Shown one piece after another: positions 36,706 through 46,300 of a stretch of DNA of 64,000 nt. Both the position numbers and the translations under genes were made by a program. This DNA is from Blautia sp. AF19-10LB. GTDB taxonomy: Bacteria > Bacillota > Clostridia > Lachnospirales > Lachnospiraceae. The stretch spans positions 60,115 to 124,114 of the forward strand of contig NZ_QTWS01000007.1 of assembly GCF_003461245.1 (NCBI RefSeq). Direction: 5' to 3'. The notes below the pieces were generated by a model. The model was not told the origin of the DNA, did not search any database, and was given only the letters and a program-made list of their open reading frames with translations. Positions within the stretch are counted from its first letter, which is position 1. The number at the start of each line of letters is the position of its first letter.

Positions 36706-37683
36706 TTAAGTATCTTCCGGATTTTGTTTAAATTTGTATTGGACTATAGAATATTCTTCCACATAGGTTTCCTGAGAATTTCCGTCGGAGTCAGACCGTG
36801 TTTCCATATTTGGCTGCTTCTGCAGCTTTTGCATTAATGAAGACAGTACAATATTTCCATCGTTATCCCTGCAGGAATCTATAGTTTCTTTATCAGTAAA
36901 ATAAGAACTGTATATTTTTTCTCCATTACCTACTCCTGGAACCAACTGATAATATATATCTCCATCCTTTAATTCTTTTGGGTTTGTCCAACCATCAGGA
37001 TGATACTCTCCTCTCATATCTTCCTGGTTTCCAAGTGGGCGTAAAAAATCTTCTTGTTTCTCACCTGGTGGTACAATCCTGAGGCCTTCCGTCGAAGGCG
37101 TATTTTTATCCAGATATTTCAAATCTTCTTCTGATAGATCAGTATCCCCTGCTAACGCAGTTTCGTTTTTAAGATCATGAGCTGTGGATTCATCCAATTG
37201 AACCAAATCTTCTTCCATCAGAGGTCTGTTCTCCAAATGAACCTGATATCCATCTTCATTCATCCTGATATCTGAAGAGTATCTATCTGTCTCCGGATTA
37301 AAGCGGCATACTTCTCTGCTGACAGGAATTAAATTACCATTCTGCTTTAAAATCCTGGCATTTTGAATGAAATACTGATTTCCACCACCTTCGCCATAAT
37401 CCCCATTTGCATCTACTTTCCCGGAAAAAAGTATATGTTTCTGTTTTTTTGAATCTTCCTGTGCGGCTTCTGACTCTTCTATTTTCTCCTCAAACAGATC
37501 ATCCTCTTCTTTCGGAAGTTCTTTTATATCCTTCTGTTTTTTCTCAACCCTGTCACATAACTCTTCCAGGTCATCGAAATAATCACTTTCTGGACAGGAT
37601 ATTTCTTTACATTTGGTTAAACTTTTATTCGTAATCTCCGTATTTGCATTATTTTCAAATCGCTCATTGAAATTATTTCTCAT
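36706..37683 (-). CDS. Orphan island protein, acidic N-terminus and compact C-terminal domain
   Basis: A 325-residue protein. Residues 1-85 are acidic and probably disordered (KKQKDIKELPKEEDDLFEEK). A segment with GKVDANGDYGEGGGNQYFIQ lies near 92-115. The C-terminal 110 residues look globular (WTNPKELKDGDIYYQLVPG, SSYFTDKETIDSCRD). This pattern faintly recalls C-terminal effector domains of polymorphic toxins, but no catalytic motif can be assigned. There is no signal peptide. The start at 37683 follows AAAGG and sits just below a perfect hairpin (37698-37722). It is coupled to the JAB gene. Confidence 0.65.
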   Translation of the reverse strand: MRNNFNERFENNANTEITNKSLTKCKEISCPESDYFDDLEELCDRVEKKQKDIKELPKEEDDLFEEKIEESEAAQEDSKKQKHILFSGKVDANGDYGEGGGNQYFIQNARILKQNGNLIPVSREVCRFNPETDRYSSDIRMNEDGYQVHLENRPLMEEDLVQLDESTAHDLKNETALAGDTDLSEEDLKYLDKNTPSTEGLRIVPPGEKQEDFLRPLGNQEDMRGEYHPDGWTNPKELKDGDIYYQLVPGVGNGEKIYSSYFTDKETIDSCRDNDGNIVLSSLMQKLQKQPNMETRSDSDGNSQETYVEEYSIVQYKFKQNPEDT

Positions 37684-37697
37684 AAAGCCCTTTCAAG

Positions 37698-37722
37698 AAC
37701 GCCCATCTTATTGATGGGCGTT
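37698..37722 (-). promoter_or_regulatory. Perfect mid-operon hairpin
   Basis: AACGCCCATC (37698-37707) pairs with GATGGGCGTT (37713-37722) around TTATT. On the minus strand the sequence after it is CTTGAAAGG, with no U run, so it is not a classic terminator. It stands between the TPR gene and the 325-residue gene and may act in processing, stability or partial attenuation. Confidence 0.5.
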
Positions 37723-37736
37723 TGATTAAAAATAAA

Positions 37737-39191
37737 TTAAAACCATCTGCCTGATGCCAGACCTATAATAAATTTGAATATCAGACTCATAGTCTGGATT
37801 AAAGCTTTGAATGCATATTCTGCCATTCTTGCCGTTCCATCGCCTGCTATGCTTATTACTTTTTCAAGTTTTCCTGCCTTACCTGTAACATAGGATTTAT
37901 TAATTTGCCAGTATGGTCTGAAGCTGAAATAAATAAGCACGCCCATAACAAGATACAGGGCAATACCTATCGGAAGAAATCCTTCTGCAATAAATCCTAA
38001 TACTGTAAAAATAGTTCCATATGTCGCAAGAGATTTAATTGCCGGCATATTCCAATCATTCCATGCTTTCTTACCATAGTATTTCGCACTCTCTAACTGA
38101 TTCTGTGTATGTTCATCTTCGAAGATTTCAACTGCTTTTGTACGCAAAGTCAGGCATTTCTGATAAGAAGCCTTATCAGCAATAAACGTAGCATTCTGTG
38201 CAGCATCATAGTAATAGCAGGTGTTTGAATATGTATCCAGATCATACGCAACTCCACGCTTGAAATTATTATCATCCGGATGTGCCGCTATATAAGAATC
38301 AATTTCCTGAAACGCCAGTTTCTCATCACCTCTTCTCAAATGCAGATATACCTGCTCTGAATGACCAATTGAATTATTCGGAGCCAATTCAAGTAGCCGG
38401 TTTATTCTCTGCTGTGCATTTTCGAAGTTCTTTGTACCGATTGTTGCAATTCTGGCTCCCAGCCAATGCAGATTTAGATCTGTCTTAAAAATTGAAATAC
38501 CATGGTCAACAACTCCCAGTGCTTTATCATATGTATTCATATCAAAATAACAACGGGCAAGAAGATCATATGCAGAAGCATCATTCACTTCTCCGGCAAC
38601 TGCCTCTTCTGCAAATTTAGCAGCCAGTTTAATATTACCTTTACGATAATATGCCCTTGCCTGATCAAGTATTGTCTGAAGTTTTTCTTCAGCGACATCC
38701 ACAATCCTGCCAGCCTGATAAGCAAGTTCCAGGGCCTGATCGTATGCCTGACGTTTTGCAGCTCTGATCAAGTATCGGCGAGCATCTCGAATATTGTCTA
38801 TGATCTTATCAATAAGTAAACTTTGTTCCTTATCATTTGTGGCACCCTGGCGTTGGATCCATATTTTTTCCATGTTTTTCAAATGTTCGCGAATTGTTTT
38901 TTCATCCCATGCACGATCAATATCCAGTTCTTTGTAATAGTCAACTGTAACATCCATTTTTTTAGCAGATCCAAAAAATGATGTTTTATTTCCGGAAAAA
39001 TTATTGGTTTTGTTTGAATCAGTTGCTGTCTGCTTAGATTGTGACGTATATGCTGAATCTGCAGACGAAGCTCCAGCGTTTTGTTTACTATACATATTTT
39101 CATCTGTAGAAGCATAATCATTAGCAGCACCATTATAATTCGCGCTATTATTTGTAGGAATAACTGTATTCATTGTCTTGTTGGAAGCCAA
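37737..39191 (-). CDS. TPR protein with degenerate J-like domain and C-terminal membrane segments
   Basis: A 484-residue protein. Residues 1-75 are Asn/Ser/Thr-rich and probably disordered. Residues about 77-150 read like a J domain (VDYYKELDIDRAWDEKTIRE, ending AAKRQAYDQALELA), but the HPD position carries IWIQRQGATND, so the catalytic tripeptide is missing. Residues about 150-320 form TPR-like helices (AKFAEEAVAGEVNDASAYDL). Two to three hydrophobic segments near 385-430 and one at the end (LIFKFIIGLASG) would anchor it in the membrane. The frame starts with TTG 39191; ATG 39173 is an alternative, and neither has an ideal ribosome site. Confidence 0.8.
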   Translation of the reverse strand: MASNKTMNTVIPTNNSANYNGAANDYASTDENMYSKQNAGASSADSAYTSQSKQTATDSNKTNNFSGNKTSFFGSAKKMDVTVDYYKELDIDRAWDEKTIREHLKNMEKIWIQRQGATNDKEQSLLIDKIIDNIRDARRYLIRAAKRQAYDQALELAYQAGRIVDVAEEKLQTILDQARAYYRKGNIKLAAKFAEEAVAGEVNDASAYDLLARCYFDMNTYDKALGVVDHGISIFKTDLNLHWLGARIATIGTKNFENAQQRINRLLELAPNNSIGHSEQVYLHLRRGDEKLAFQEIDSYIAAHPDDNNFKRGVAYDLDTYSNTCYYYDAAQNATFIADKASYQKCLTLRTKAVEIFEDEHTQNQLESAKYYGKKAWNDWNMPAIKSLATYGTIFTVLGFIAEGFLPIGIALYLVMGVLIYFSFRPYWQINKSYVTGKAGKLEKVISIAGDGTARMAEYAFKALIQTMSLIFKFIIGLASGRWF

Positions 39192-39203
39192 ATTTTCTAC
39201 ATT

Positions 39204-39512
39204 CTATCCTCTGTTAAGAAAGAAAAATGTTATTCCAGGCATCAGAATTAAACTCACGAATGCCAGAGGTAAATTTACCTGATGTGTAATATTATAAATA
39301 AAATTTATAGCCACAATTATACATAAAGCATAAAAACCTGCTTTTTTTTGCTTAAACAGCAAAACAGCTACTGAAGCTATCTGACCGATGCCCATAATTA
39401 TCGTATAAACTCCTACAGCAGCAGAATAAGAAAAAACATAAAATCCAGATAACACACTTATTGCGCCACCAACAATTAAAATCCATAACCATATTTTGCA
39501 ACCTTTTGTCAT
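39204..39512 (-). CDS. Small membrane protein, four hydrophobic segments
   Basis: A 102-residue integral membrane protein (ILIVGGAISVLSGFYVFSYS, then GIGQIASVAVLLF and a final LPLAFVSLILMPGITFFFL). It lies between the Hsp70 gene and the TPR gene in the island operon. The family is unknown; a membrane partner for the TPR protein is inference. Confidence 0.65.
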   Translation of the reverse strand: MTKGCKIWLWILIVGGAISVLSGFYVFSYSAAVGVYTIIMGIGQIASVAVLLFKQKKAGFYALCIIVAINFIYNITHQVNLPLAFVSLILMPGITFFFLNRG

Positions 39513-39543
39513 AATATCAATCCTTTCCTTTCAACAAAACTTC

Positions 39544-41121
39544 TCATTCTCCGCTAATATCAAGCCTACTGATACGCTGTCGGCTTTGTTGAATTTCTTC
39601 TTCTGTAAGATTAGAGACTCTGTCGATATGCATTTCACCTAAATCCTGCTGCAGATCCTGGTCATACACCCTTACATGGATAATTGAGTTTTCATCACAT
39701 GAAATTGTTACCTCAATCCCAACAATCTTTTCCCTCGGTGCAATTTCAATTTCGGCTGTTCCAATTACAGTTACATACCTTAAATCTTCTTCCTCTCCCT
39801 GAGTTACCTGAATATACAAATTCTCCTGAAATGGAGCTGTTGTACAATACTGATTTGTGCAGGCCGCCGGTACCTGTGTGTTCTTTGGCAAAATAACAGA
39901 ATTATATTCCTGATCATTTTCACCCACACATACAATTCCAATTCCATGTGATGTAACATCTGTAAATGTATATTTTTTAGCTGGTTCTGGTATTGCCGCA
40001 TCCAGAATCTGTCGATTCCCTGTTTCGCCCTGTTCTGTTTTTCTCTGTTCCTTTTTCTGTTCTCTTTTTAATGTTTCCAGTACATGATATGCCGCACCTA
40101 TTGCTACTGCCTCATCTGGATGAACTTCTGATGAAGGAGTCATTCCTGTTTCTTCCTCAATGACTTCCTGCACCAGAGGCATCCTTGTAGAACCACCTAC
40201 CAAAAGAATTTTATCCAAATCTGTATATTCCAGTCCTGCTTCATCACATGCATTTTCCATACTCGATATAGTTCCAAATAATACTCCCTCTATCAAGTCT
40301 GCAAAATCTTCTCTGGTTAAGGTATATTTGAATGGACGGCCTCCAATATTCAGAACAATATTCGCCTTTTCTCTTGCAGAAAGAGTTTTCTTTGCTTCTT
40401 CTGCTTTTAACTGCAGATCCTGCTGTGCAACAGGATCACTTTGAATATCAAATCCCTGTTCTGCTGCTGCCTCCGTTACAGCTGCTATAATACACTTATC
40501 AAAGTCATAACCACCCAGTTTACGATCTCCAGCTGTAGCAAGCACCGTAATATTTTCTGCATCAAATCGCAAAATTGTCACATCAAAGGTTCCACCGCCG
40601 AGATCATAAACCATAATTGTCTGCTCTTTTTCGTTATTCTTCGTAATTCCAAAAGCCAGAGCTGCTGCTGTAGGTTCATTTATAATTCCAATTACATTCA
40701 AACCTGCAATTTTGCCTGCATCCATGGTTGCTTTTCTCTGTGCCTCATTAAAGTATGCCGGAACTGTAATAACTGCACCATCAACTGATTCACCAAGATG
40801 CTTTTCGGCATCCGCTTTCATTTTGGACAAAATAATGGCAGATATAGCCTCCGGAGAATATTTTTCTCCATCATCTGTTGAAAACTGATAATCTCTTTCA
40901 CCCATATGGCGTTTTACAAACTGCTCACAGTTTACGGGTTCAATGATACTCTGATTTTTTGCCTCTTCTCCAACAATTGTGGAACCATCCTCAAACAAAA
41001 CTGTAGATGGGGTTATGTTCTTACCCTCTGCATTTGGAATTACCACTGGCTGGCCATTATCATTAATATAAGCCATACAGGAAAATGTTGTTCCAAGGTC
41101 AATGCCTATGTACTTTCCCAT
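39544..41121 (-). CDS. Lid-less Hsp70-family protein
   Basis: A 525-residue Hsp70. The ATPase domain is intact: phosphate-1 loop IGIDLGTTFSCMAY, VYDLGGGTFDVTIL and LLVGGSTRMPLVQEV. A beta-type substrate-binding domain follows a Glu/Lys/Gln-rich linker (EQKKEQRKTEQGETGNRQ near 350-370), which is longer and more polar than the usual DVLLLD-type linker. The protein ends shortly after the beta domain, so the helical lid is missing (normal DnaK is about 610-640 residues). It is a specialised paralog, adjacent to a TPR/J-like protein rather than to grpE/dnaJ. Confidence 0.9.
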   Translation of the reverse strand: MGKYIGIDLGTTFSCMAYINDNGQPVVIPNAEGKNITPSTVLFEDGSTIVGEEAKNQSIIEPVNCEQFVKRHMGERDYQFSTDDGEKYSPEAISAIILSKMKADAEKHLGESVDGAVITVPAYFNEAQRKATMDAGKIAGLNVIGIINEPTAAALAFGITKNNEKEQTIMVYDLGGGTFDVTILRFDAENITVLATAGDRKLGGYDFDKCIIAAVTEAAAEQGFDIQSDPVAQQDLQLKAEEAKKTLSAREKANIVLNIGGRPFKYTLTREDFADLIEGVLFGTISSMENACDEAGLEYTDLDKILLVGGSTRMPLVQEVIEEETGMTPSSEVHPDEAVAIGAAYHVLETLKREQKKEQRKTEQGETGNRQILDAAIPEPAKKYTFTDVTSHGIGIVCVGENDQEYNSVILPKNTQVPAACTNQYCTTAPFQENLYIQVTQGEEEDLRYVTVIGTAEIEIAPREKIVGIEVTISCDENSIIHVRVYDQDLQQDLGEMHIDRVSNLTEEEIQQSRQRISRLDISGE

Positions 41122-41170
41122 TCCTTATCCCTCTTTCCTTTTCATAATATTTATACTGTTATCAGAAGCA

Positions 41171-42724
41171 TTACCTTCCAAATAACTTTCTTATAAGACT
41201 TGATTTCTGTACCTTTACAGTAAACGCTGTTTTTTTCCTCCGGGTAACATTTACTACTTCAATCGTTGCGGTACCGGTATTCTTTGCCACCACTTTATTT
41301 CCAATAATATTTGCAATATTATAATCAGAACTTGTCATAATATAACCTCTGTCAATACTGTTTTCCGGATAAACAGCAACATTCACCTCATATTCCTGCA
41401 TCGGCTGCAGATGTAACTGTCCATCTTTTAAATCAACACTTAAGGACTCCAGATATGGTCTGACTTCACAAGCACATACAGCAGAAACATTCTCTGCAAT
41501 ACACCATATCTTACACTTTCCTGGTGAATTACAGGTTAATGTGCCATGCGAATTGACACTGGCAATCGTTTCATCTGATGATTTCCAGGTAATCGTATTA
41601 ACATTATCGGCATTTACAGGAGAATAATCATACTGTAATCTCCTGGTATCACCTGCACCAAGTATCAGTTCATCGTCATTTAAAATAATTTTTTTAATAC
41701 GATTTCTCTGAATAACATTTATTTCACATACCTGAAAAGGTTTTTTGTTCCCGTAATAGTATGCTTCCAACTGCGTCCTTCCAGGTTTCACGCCAAACAC
41801 GCATAAATTATCTGTGGTCGCAATTGTATTATCAAGTACTCGAAAAATCACCTGCGGTGGCGACGAAAGTGGCGGATCCACTGCAATCTGGATAATATTA
41901 CTCTTCCCGGTCTCTATTGTTTTTTGTATCTTTACACTGACAACTGGCTCAATAGCCATAAGTTTTGAAAAATTTATTTCTGTTCCACAGGAAATGCTTT
42001 GAATACAGTTTCGAAAAGCTAACATAAGCGGAAAACTTAAAAAACAATTCAAAATCACAGAAATAACTTCTGGCGTTTCACATTCATACGCAAGATATGT
42101 ATTGTCTATTTTTTTTAATTTCGTTTCTGTTCCCTGATAAATCAGAAAAACAGGATTATCTGAATTATATTTTCGAGCGACCGCTTCCCCTTCGGAAAGA
42201 TTCTTCGCCAGAATAAATAAAAAAGTATTCTGTTTATTTTCAAAACAATTATTTGAGCGATCCAAAATCTGAACTCGTGTACTGCAGAACAGATTACTGA
42301 TTTCAATATTTTTTATCTCTTCCAGATAACTCTGAAACTCTGGAAAAATAACAAAATCTGACTCAATAATTGTTGACTGAAATCTAATTTCTGTGTTATT
42401 TTTTACAAGCTGGTTCAACATTCCAAGTCTTTTTTGAAATGGAATATTGACAGGTGGTAATTCTGAAGAGAATCCTATACAATGTAAGTTTTGCTCACAT
42501 TCAAACTTCATAATGTCTATGCTCCACTCTGTTCCTGTAAATATAACAAAAAACTCATCTCGTACTTCGTTATAAAGAACATTCAGTATTTCAGAATGCC
42601 ACTTCCAGATATCTTCATCTGCAAACTGAGTTAAACGACTGTATTCGGATGGCTGTTTTCCATCAATAAGAACGGTAAGTCGTGGAAGATATGGATTGTA
42701 CTGCATATTTATCTGAGTTGCCAT
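41171..42724 (-). CDS. Cytoplasmic protein with C-terminal Big_2 Ig-like domains
   Basis: A 517-residue protein. The N-terminal 330 residues have no recognised domain (begins MATQINMQYNPYLPRLTVLI). The last 180 residues hold two bacterial Ig-like domains. The first has the Big_2 pattern ITWKSSDETIASVNSHGTLT; the second is more divergent (NIIGNKVVAKNTGTATIEVV). No signal peptide or membrane segment is visible, although Big_2 domains normally lie outside the cell. It is located between the Hsp70 gene and the acidic protein gene, so it may be an Hsp70 client or a structural component. Confidence 0.75.
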   Translation of the reverse strand: MATQINMQYNPYLPRLTVLIDGKQPSEYSRLTQFADEDIWKWHSEILNVLYNEVRDEFFVIFTGTEWSIDIMKFECEQNLHCIGFSSELPPVNIPFQKRLGMLNQLVKNNTEIRFQSTIIESDFVIFPEFQSYLEEIKNIEISNLFCSTRVQILDRSNNCFENKQNTFLFILAKNLSEGEAVARKYNSDNPVFLIYQGTETKLKKIDNTYLAYECETPEVISVILNCFLSFPLMLAFRNCIQSISCGTEINFSKLMAIEPVVSVKIQKTIETGKSNIIQIAVDPPLSSPPQVIFRVLDNTIATTDNLCVFGVKPGRTQLEAYYYGNKKPFQVCEINVIQRNRIKKIILNDDELILGAGDTRRLQYDYSPVNADNVNTITWKSSDETIASVNSHGTLTCNSPGKCKIWCIAENVSAVCACEVRPYLESLSVDLKDGQLHLQPMQEYEVNVAVYPENSIDRGYIMTSSDYNIANIIGNKVVAKNTGTATIEVVNVTRRKKTAFTVKVQKSSLIRKLFGR

Positions 42725-42759
42725 GTTTGTTTATAGCCTCCATAATTATTAACTACATT

Positions 42760-43284
42760 TCAAGATTCTTCCGCATTGTCTGATGAATCATCCATCGCTT
42801 CATATTTATTAGGACTTTCTCCTCCTAAAGTTCGTTCTCTCTCAAACCCACCTTTAGGGCGATCTTTTATTTCACCTGAATCGCCATGTTCTGCATTATA
42901 TTTCTTTATTTCTTCAGGAGATTGAGTTACTTTTATACGATCCATAAATTCTTCTTTTCGTCCCTTTTTAGGCTCTGAATCCTCATTTTCCTCAGTTTTG
43001 TCCGTTTTATCTGCCTCTTTAACTTTTTCTTTAGAAAAGAAATCTTTTATACGCTCAAACAATTTCGGTTTCTCACCACCATCCGATTTCTTTTGATTTT
43101 CCTTAGTATCCTGAGCGTCTTTTCCCTCACTGTTTTCTACCTTTGATTCAAAATCATCTTTATAATCATACGCACCTTCTAAAATCTGATTGTGCCGTTT
43201 TTCCGTTTTTTCTGTTGAAGCCTCTTTATTATCTGGATTTTCTTTTGTCTCATTTGTTTCATTAAATTTATTATTAAATGCCAT
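42760..43284 (-). CDS. Highly charged, probably disordered protein
   Basis: A 174-residue protein made almost entirely of Lys, Glu, Asp, Asn and Ser. A short amphipathic stretch (KPKLFERIKDFFSKEK) is the only likely helix. Its first residues (MAFNNKFNETNETKEN) resemble those of the 325-residue island protein (MRNNFNERFENNANTE), hinting at a shared N-terminal tag. It is followed after 35 nt by the Big_2 gene and preceded by the ATPase gene by 16 nt. Function unknown. Confidence 0.65.
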   Translation of the reverse strand: MAFNNKFNETNETKENPDNKEASTEKTEKRHNQILEGAYDYKDDFESKVENSEGKDAQDTKENQKKSDGGEKPKLFERIKDFFSKEKVKEADKTDKTEENEDSEPKKGRKEEFMDRIKVTQSPEEIKKYNAEHGDSGEIKDRPKGGFERERTLGGESPNKYEAMDDSSDNAEES

Positions 43285-43300
43285 TCTCCTACTCCCCGTA

Positions 43301-46300
43301 CTATTTTAATGAAATGCCCAGCTGACGATAAAGCATTCTGCACAGCATGGCCAGTTTACTGTCTGGATAATATTTTATTTTTCCGCCATATCCAATTGCA
43401 TATAACATATCCAGAATAACGGTAGCCTTTACATACTCATCATCCAGAAGTACATATAAGGAAAGTGCTGAAAAAAACTTCTCAAACCATTCCTGCGTAT
43501 TCTGTTTATATAAATTCAACATATCCGAGAATTCTCCGGAATCACTGTCCATTGCATTGAATTGTCTGTATGTAGGCACATCATCCAGAGGAATTACTTC
43601 AAACAGCTGTCCACATCCTGTCAGTTCGAGCAGTAAATTTCCATAATAGAACTTATTAAAAGCACTGTTGGCAGGAAATTTGTCATTATAGGAGCGCAAA
43701 ATATCATCCAGCTCTCTCTTTTTATCTGCAGGCAGCGCAGAAGAACGGGTAATTGCCTTCAAACGCATTGGAGAAAAATGCTGTTCCTTCTTCTGTTCAT
43801 TTAATGCTGTCAGAAGATTTCCCTTTGTAACCCTCAGATCTGCCGGATTCGTCATTTCCACTTCTGTATTATAACGGTCATCCCATTTATCTACTTTCAT
43901 CAAAACCGGAGACAGCCATCCCTTCTGGAAAACTGCTGCCACTCCAACATTCAGTCGAGACAGTTCTCTGGTCTGCTGATCATTCAAAGAAAGGGCGCTT
44001 CCCAGTTCTTCACAGGCATCTTTTGCCGGTGTGTTCATAATAATCTTTGTTGATGTATTCTCAATAGCAGATGCATCTACAGCCATTGGAGACTGATCTA
44101 TAATAATAAAACCTTCACCATATGTTCGCATTTCTTTGATAGAATTACTGATCATCTCTACAGATTTTCCAATCATATTTGCGCCTTCCTGATTCTGGTC
44201 TTTGGAAGTTCGTTTCAGCAGGTTATGTGCCTCTTCCAGAACGGTAACATGACTGAGCCGAGAGTTTAGAGCAAGTTTTGGATTTTCTTTTCTCTGAGAT
44301 TTTCTGTATTCATTCAGTTTCATGATCAGGACACCCATAATCAAAGCAATTGCCTCGTCTGATCCAAGTTCACTCAGGTCTATTACAACATTTGAATCAA
44401 ATAATAAGGAATCTTCAATTCCAACACTGTTCTTGAAAATCACACCATTAATACCAACCGTCATAGACTGTACTCGCGTAAGTAATGCACCTTTATAATC
44501 ACCTTTAGAATCCGCAGAATAATCAGAAGTATTGATAATATCCGGAAGAATCTCCAGAACATCCGCAAATACCGGGTATTTATGGTCACTGATACCTGGA
44601 ATCCAGATAGAATTCTGAACATCCCATCCACAGCGGGTATAGCTGTCAACGACAGCCTGTTTTAATATTGCAGGCATAGCTGCGTATAACGGCCAGGATG
44701 CATTAAATATCTGAAGGAGCTGTTCAACATGAGAAAGCAAATGAATATTGTCTGGGAACTGAAAAGGATTTATCCTCAGTATTCTGTATGCATTTGGATC
44801 CGTAGTAAAAATCTTGATTCCTTTTAGTCCTCCGAAAATCTGTTTATATTCGCCCTTTGCAGGTTCAATGATCATAATCTTCACATCATTTTGAAGTACC
44901 TGTTCCAACAGTTCATATGTAGCATATGACTTTCCTGAACCAGAAGATCCTGTAATAAAGCAATGAGAAGATAAGAGATCCAGATCCATTACAACTCTTG
45001 AATTTTCAACAACTCCCATATGATATATATTTCCAAAGTCAATTTTTCGAGAAGGTACTTTATTTTCATAAACAACCGAACGACCAAATTCTGCCATTTC
45101 AACAACTGCCAGTCCGGAAACTGATTTTTTAGGAAGTCCCATTACAAGAGGAAGTTCATTTCCACTTACAAGGTTCGTTGGCGTTACAATCTGTTTATTG
45201 TACCCTCCTTCAAAAGCCGCAATCTCTGCACTTGGATGAACAAAATGCAGAATGTTGTCTGTAATTTTTCTGATTGTATCCTCCTGATTAAGTGACCATA
45301 TATTAAAATGAGCACTTTCAACATCCGATTCTTTTCCTGTCATCAATGCCTTGTACGCATTTCCGGCAAGTGCAGTAGTATGAATATCTTTCGACATAAA
45401 ATAGCTGCAGAATTCCCACATTCCAAAAGATTCACACATTTTAAAACGTTCTAACTGTGCCTGCGCCCGCTTAATCAGATTACTTACACCTGTATTTTCA
45501 AAATTTAAAGTGACTGTTTTGGAAGAGCCTACTGTTTCTGTCGTTCCATCCGTTTTAGAATCAGTTGAAGTAGATCCTTCACTGTCAGATACAGCCTGTG
45601 TAAACGAATTTCCAGAAGTATAAGAATCAAAAGATCCATTGGAATATCCGCTGTTTCCTCCCCACCCAAAACTGCTCCCATCTTTGGAAAAACCTCCATT
45701 GTAACTGCTGCCACTGCTTGAACTGGAGTTTGTTCCACTTGAAGTTGATGAACTTGTTGTATTTGAATTGCTTACGCTTCTGCTTACGGATTTGGAGAAA
45801 CTTGTGGATATACTTTTATTCACTGCACTACTTTCATTTTCCCCATACGCCAACGATAATTTTGCATGCGGTGTTAAGACAGAGCAAAGTTCTTCATATC
45901 CATGTTTTCGTTTTTCCATTACCTGTCTGTCCAGTGGACTTGCGAGACATAACATGGTATATGATTTTCCGTTCATCGTATCAATAAATTTCTCAGTTCC
46001 CTGAATAAAAGTATCCATATCCTTTGTTTCATCTCTCATAGATGGAACAATAGACACTGATGCAAGACTTTTAATTCCTTTTTTCTGGATACCTGTAATC
46101 ACATCCTGGATATCATTTATATCCTTTGAATCATATACAATCCCCGGAAAATTTCCCTTTAATGTAGATTCAAGAATGTCTCCTGCCAGAGAACTGTTCT
46201 GTTCAGAACGAGTTCCCATATAAAATCGAATTTTCTCACCATCACTGTCAATGATAAGAGCAACTGCACTGTTCAAACTATGTAATGCAGAATATACACT

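Noticed and set aside
33877..41121. dnaJ (33877-34950) as part of the island operon with Hsp70
   Set aside because: It has its own strong promoter and terminator, normal composition, and is separated from the island by the transposase remnant.
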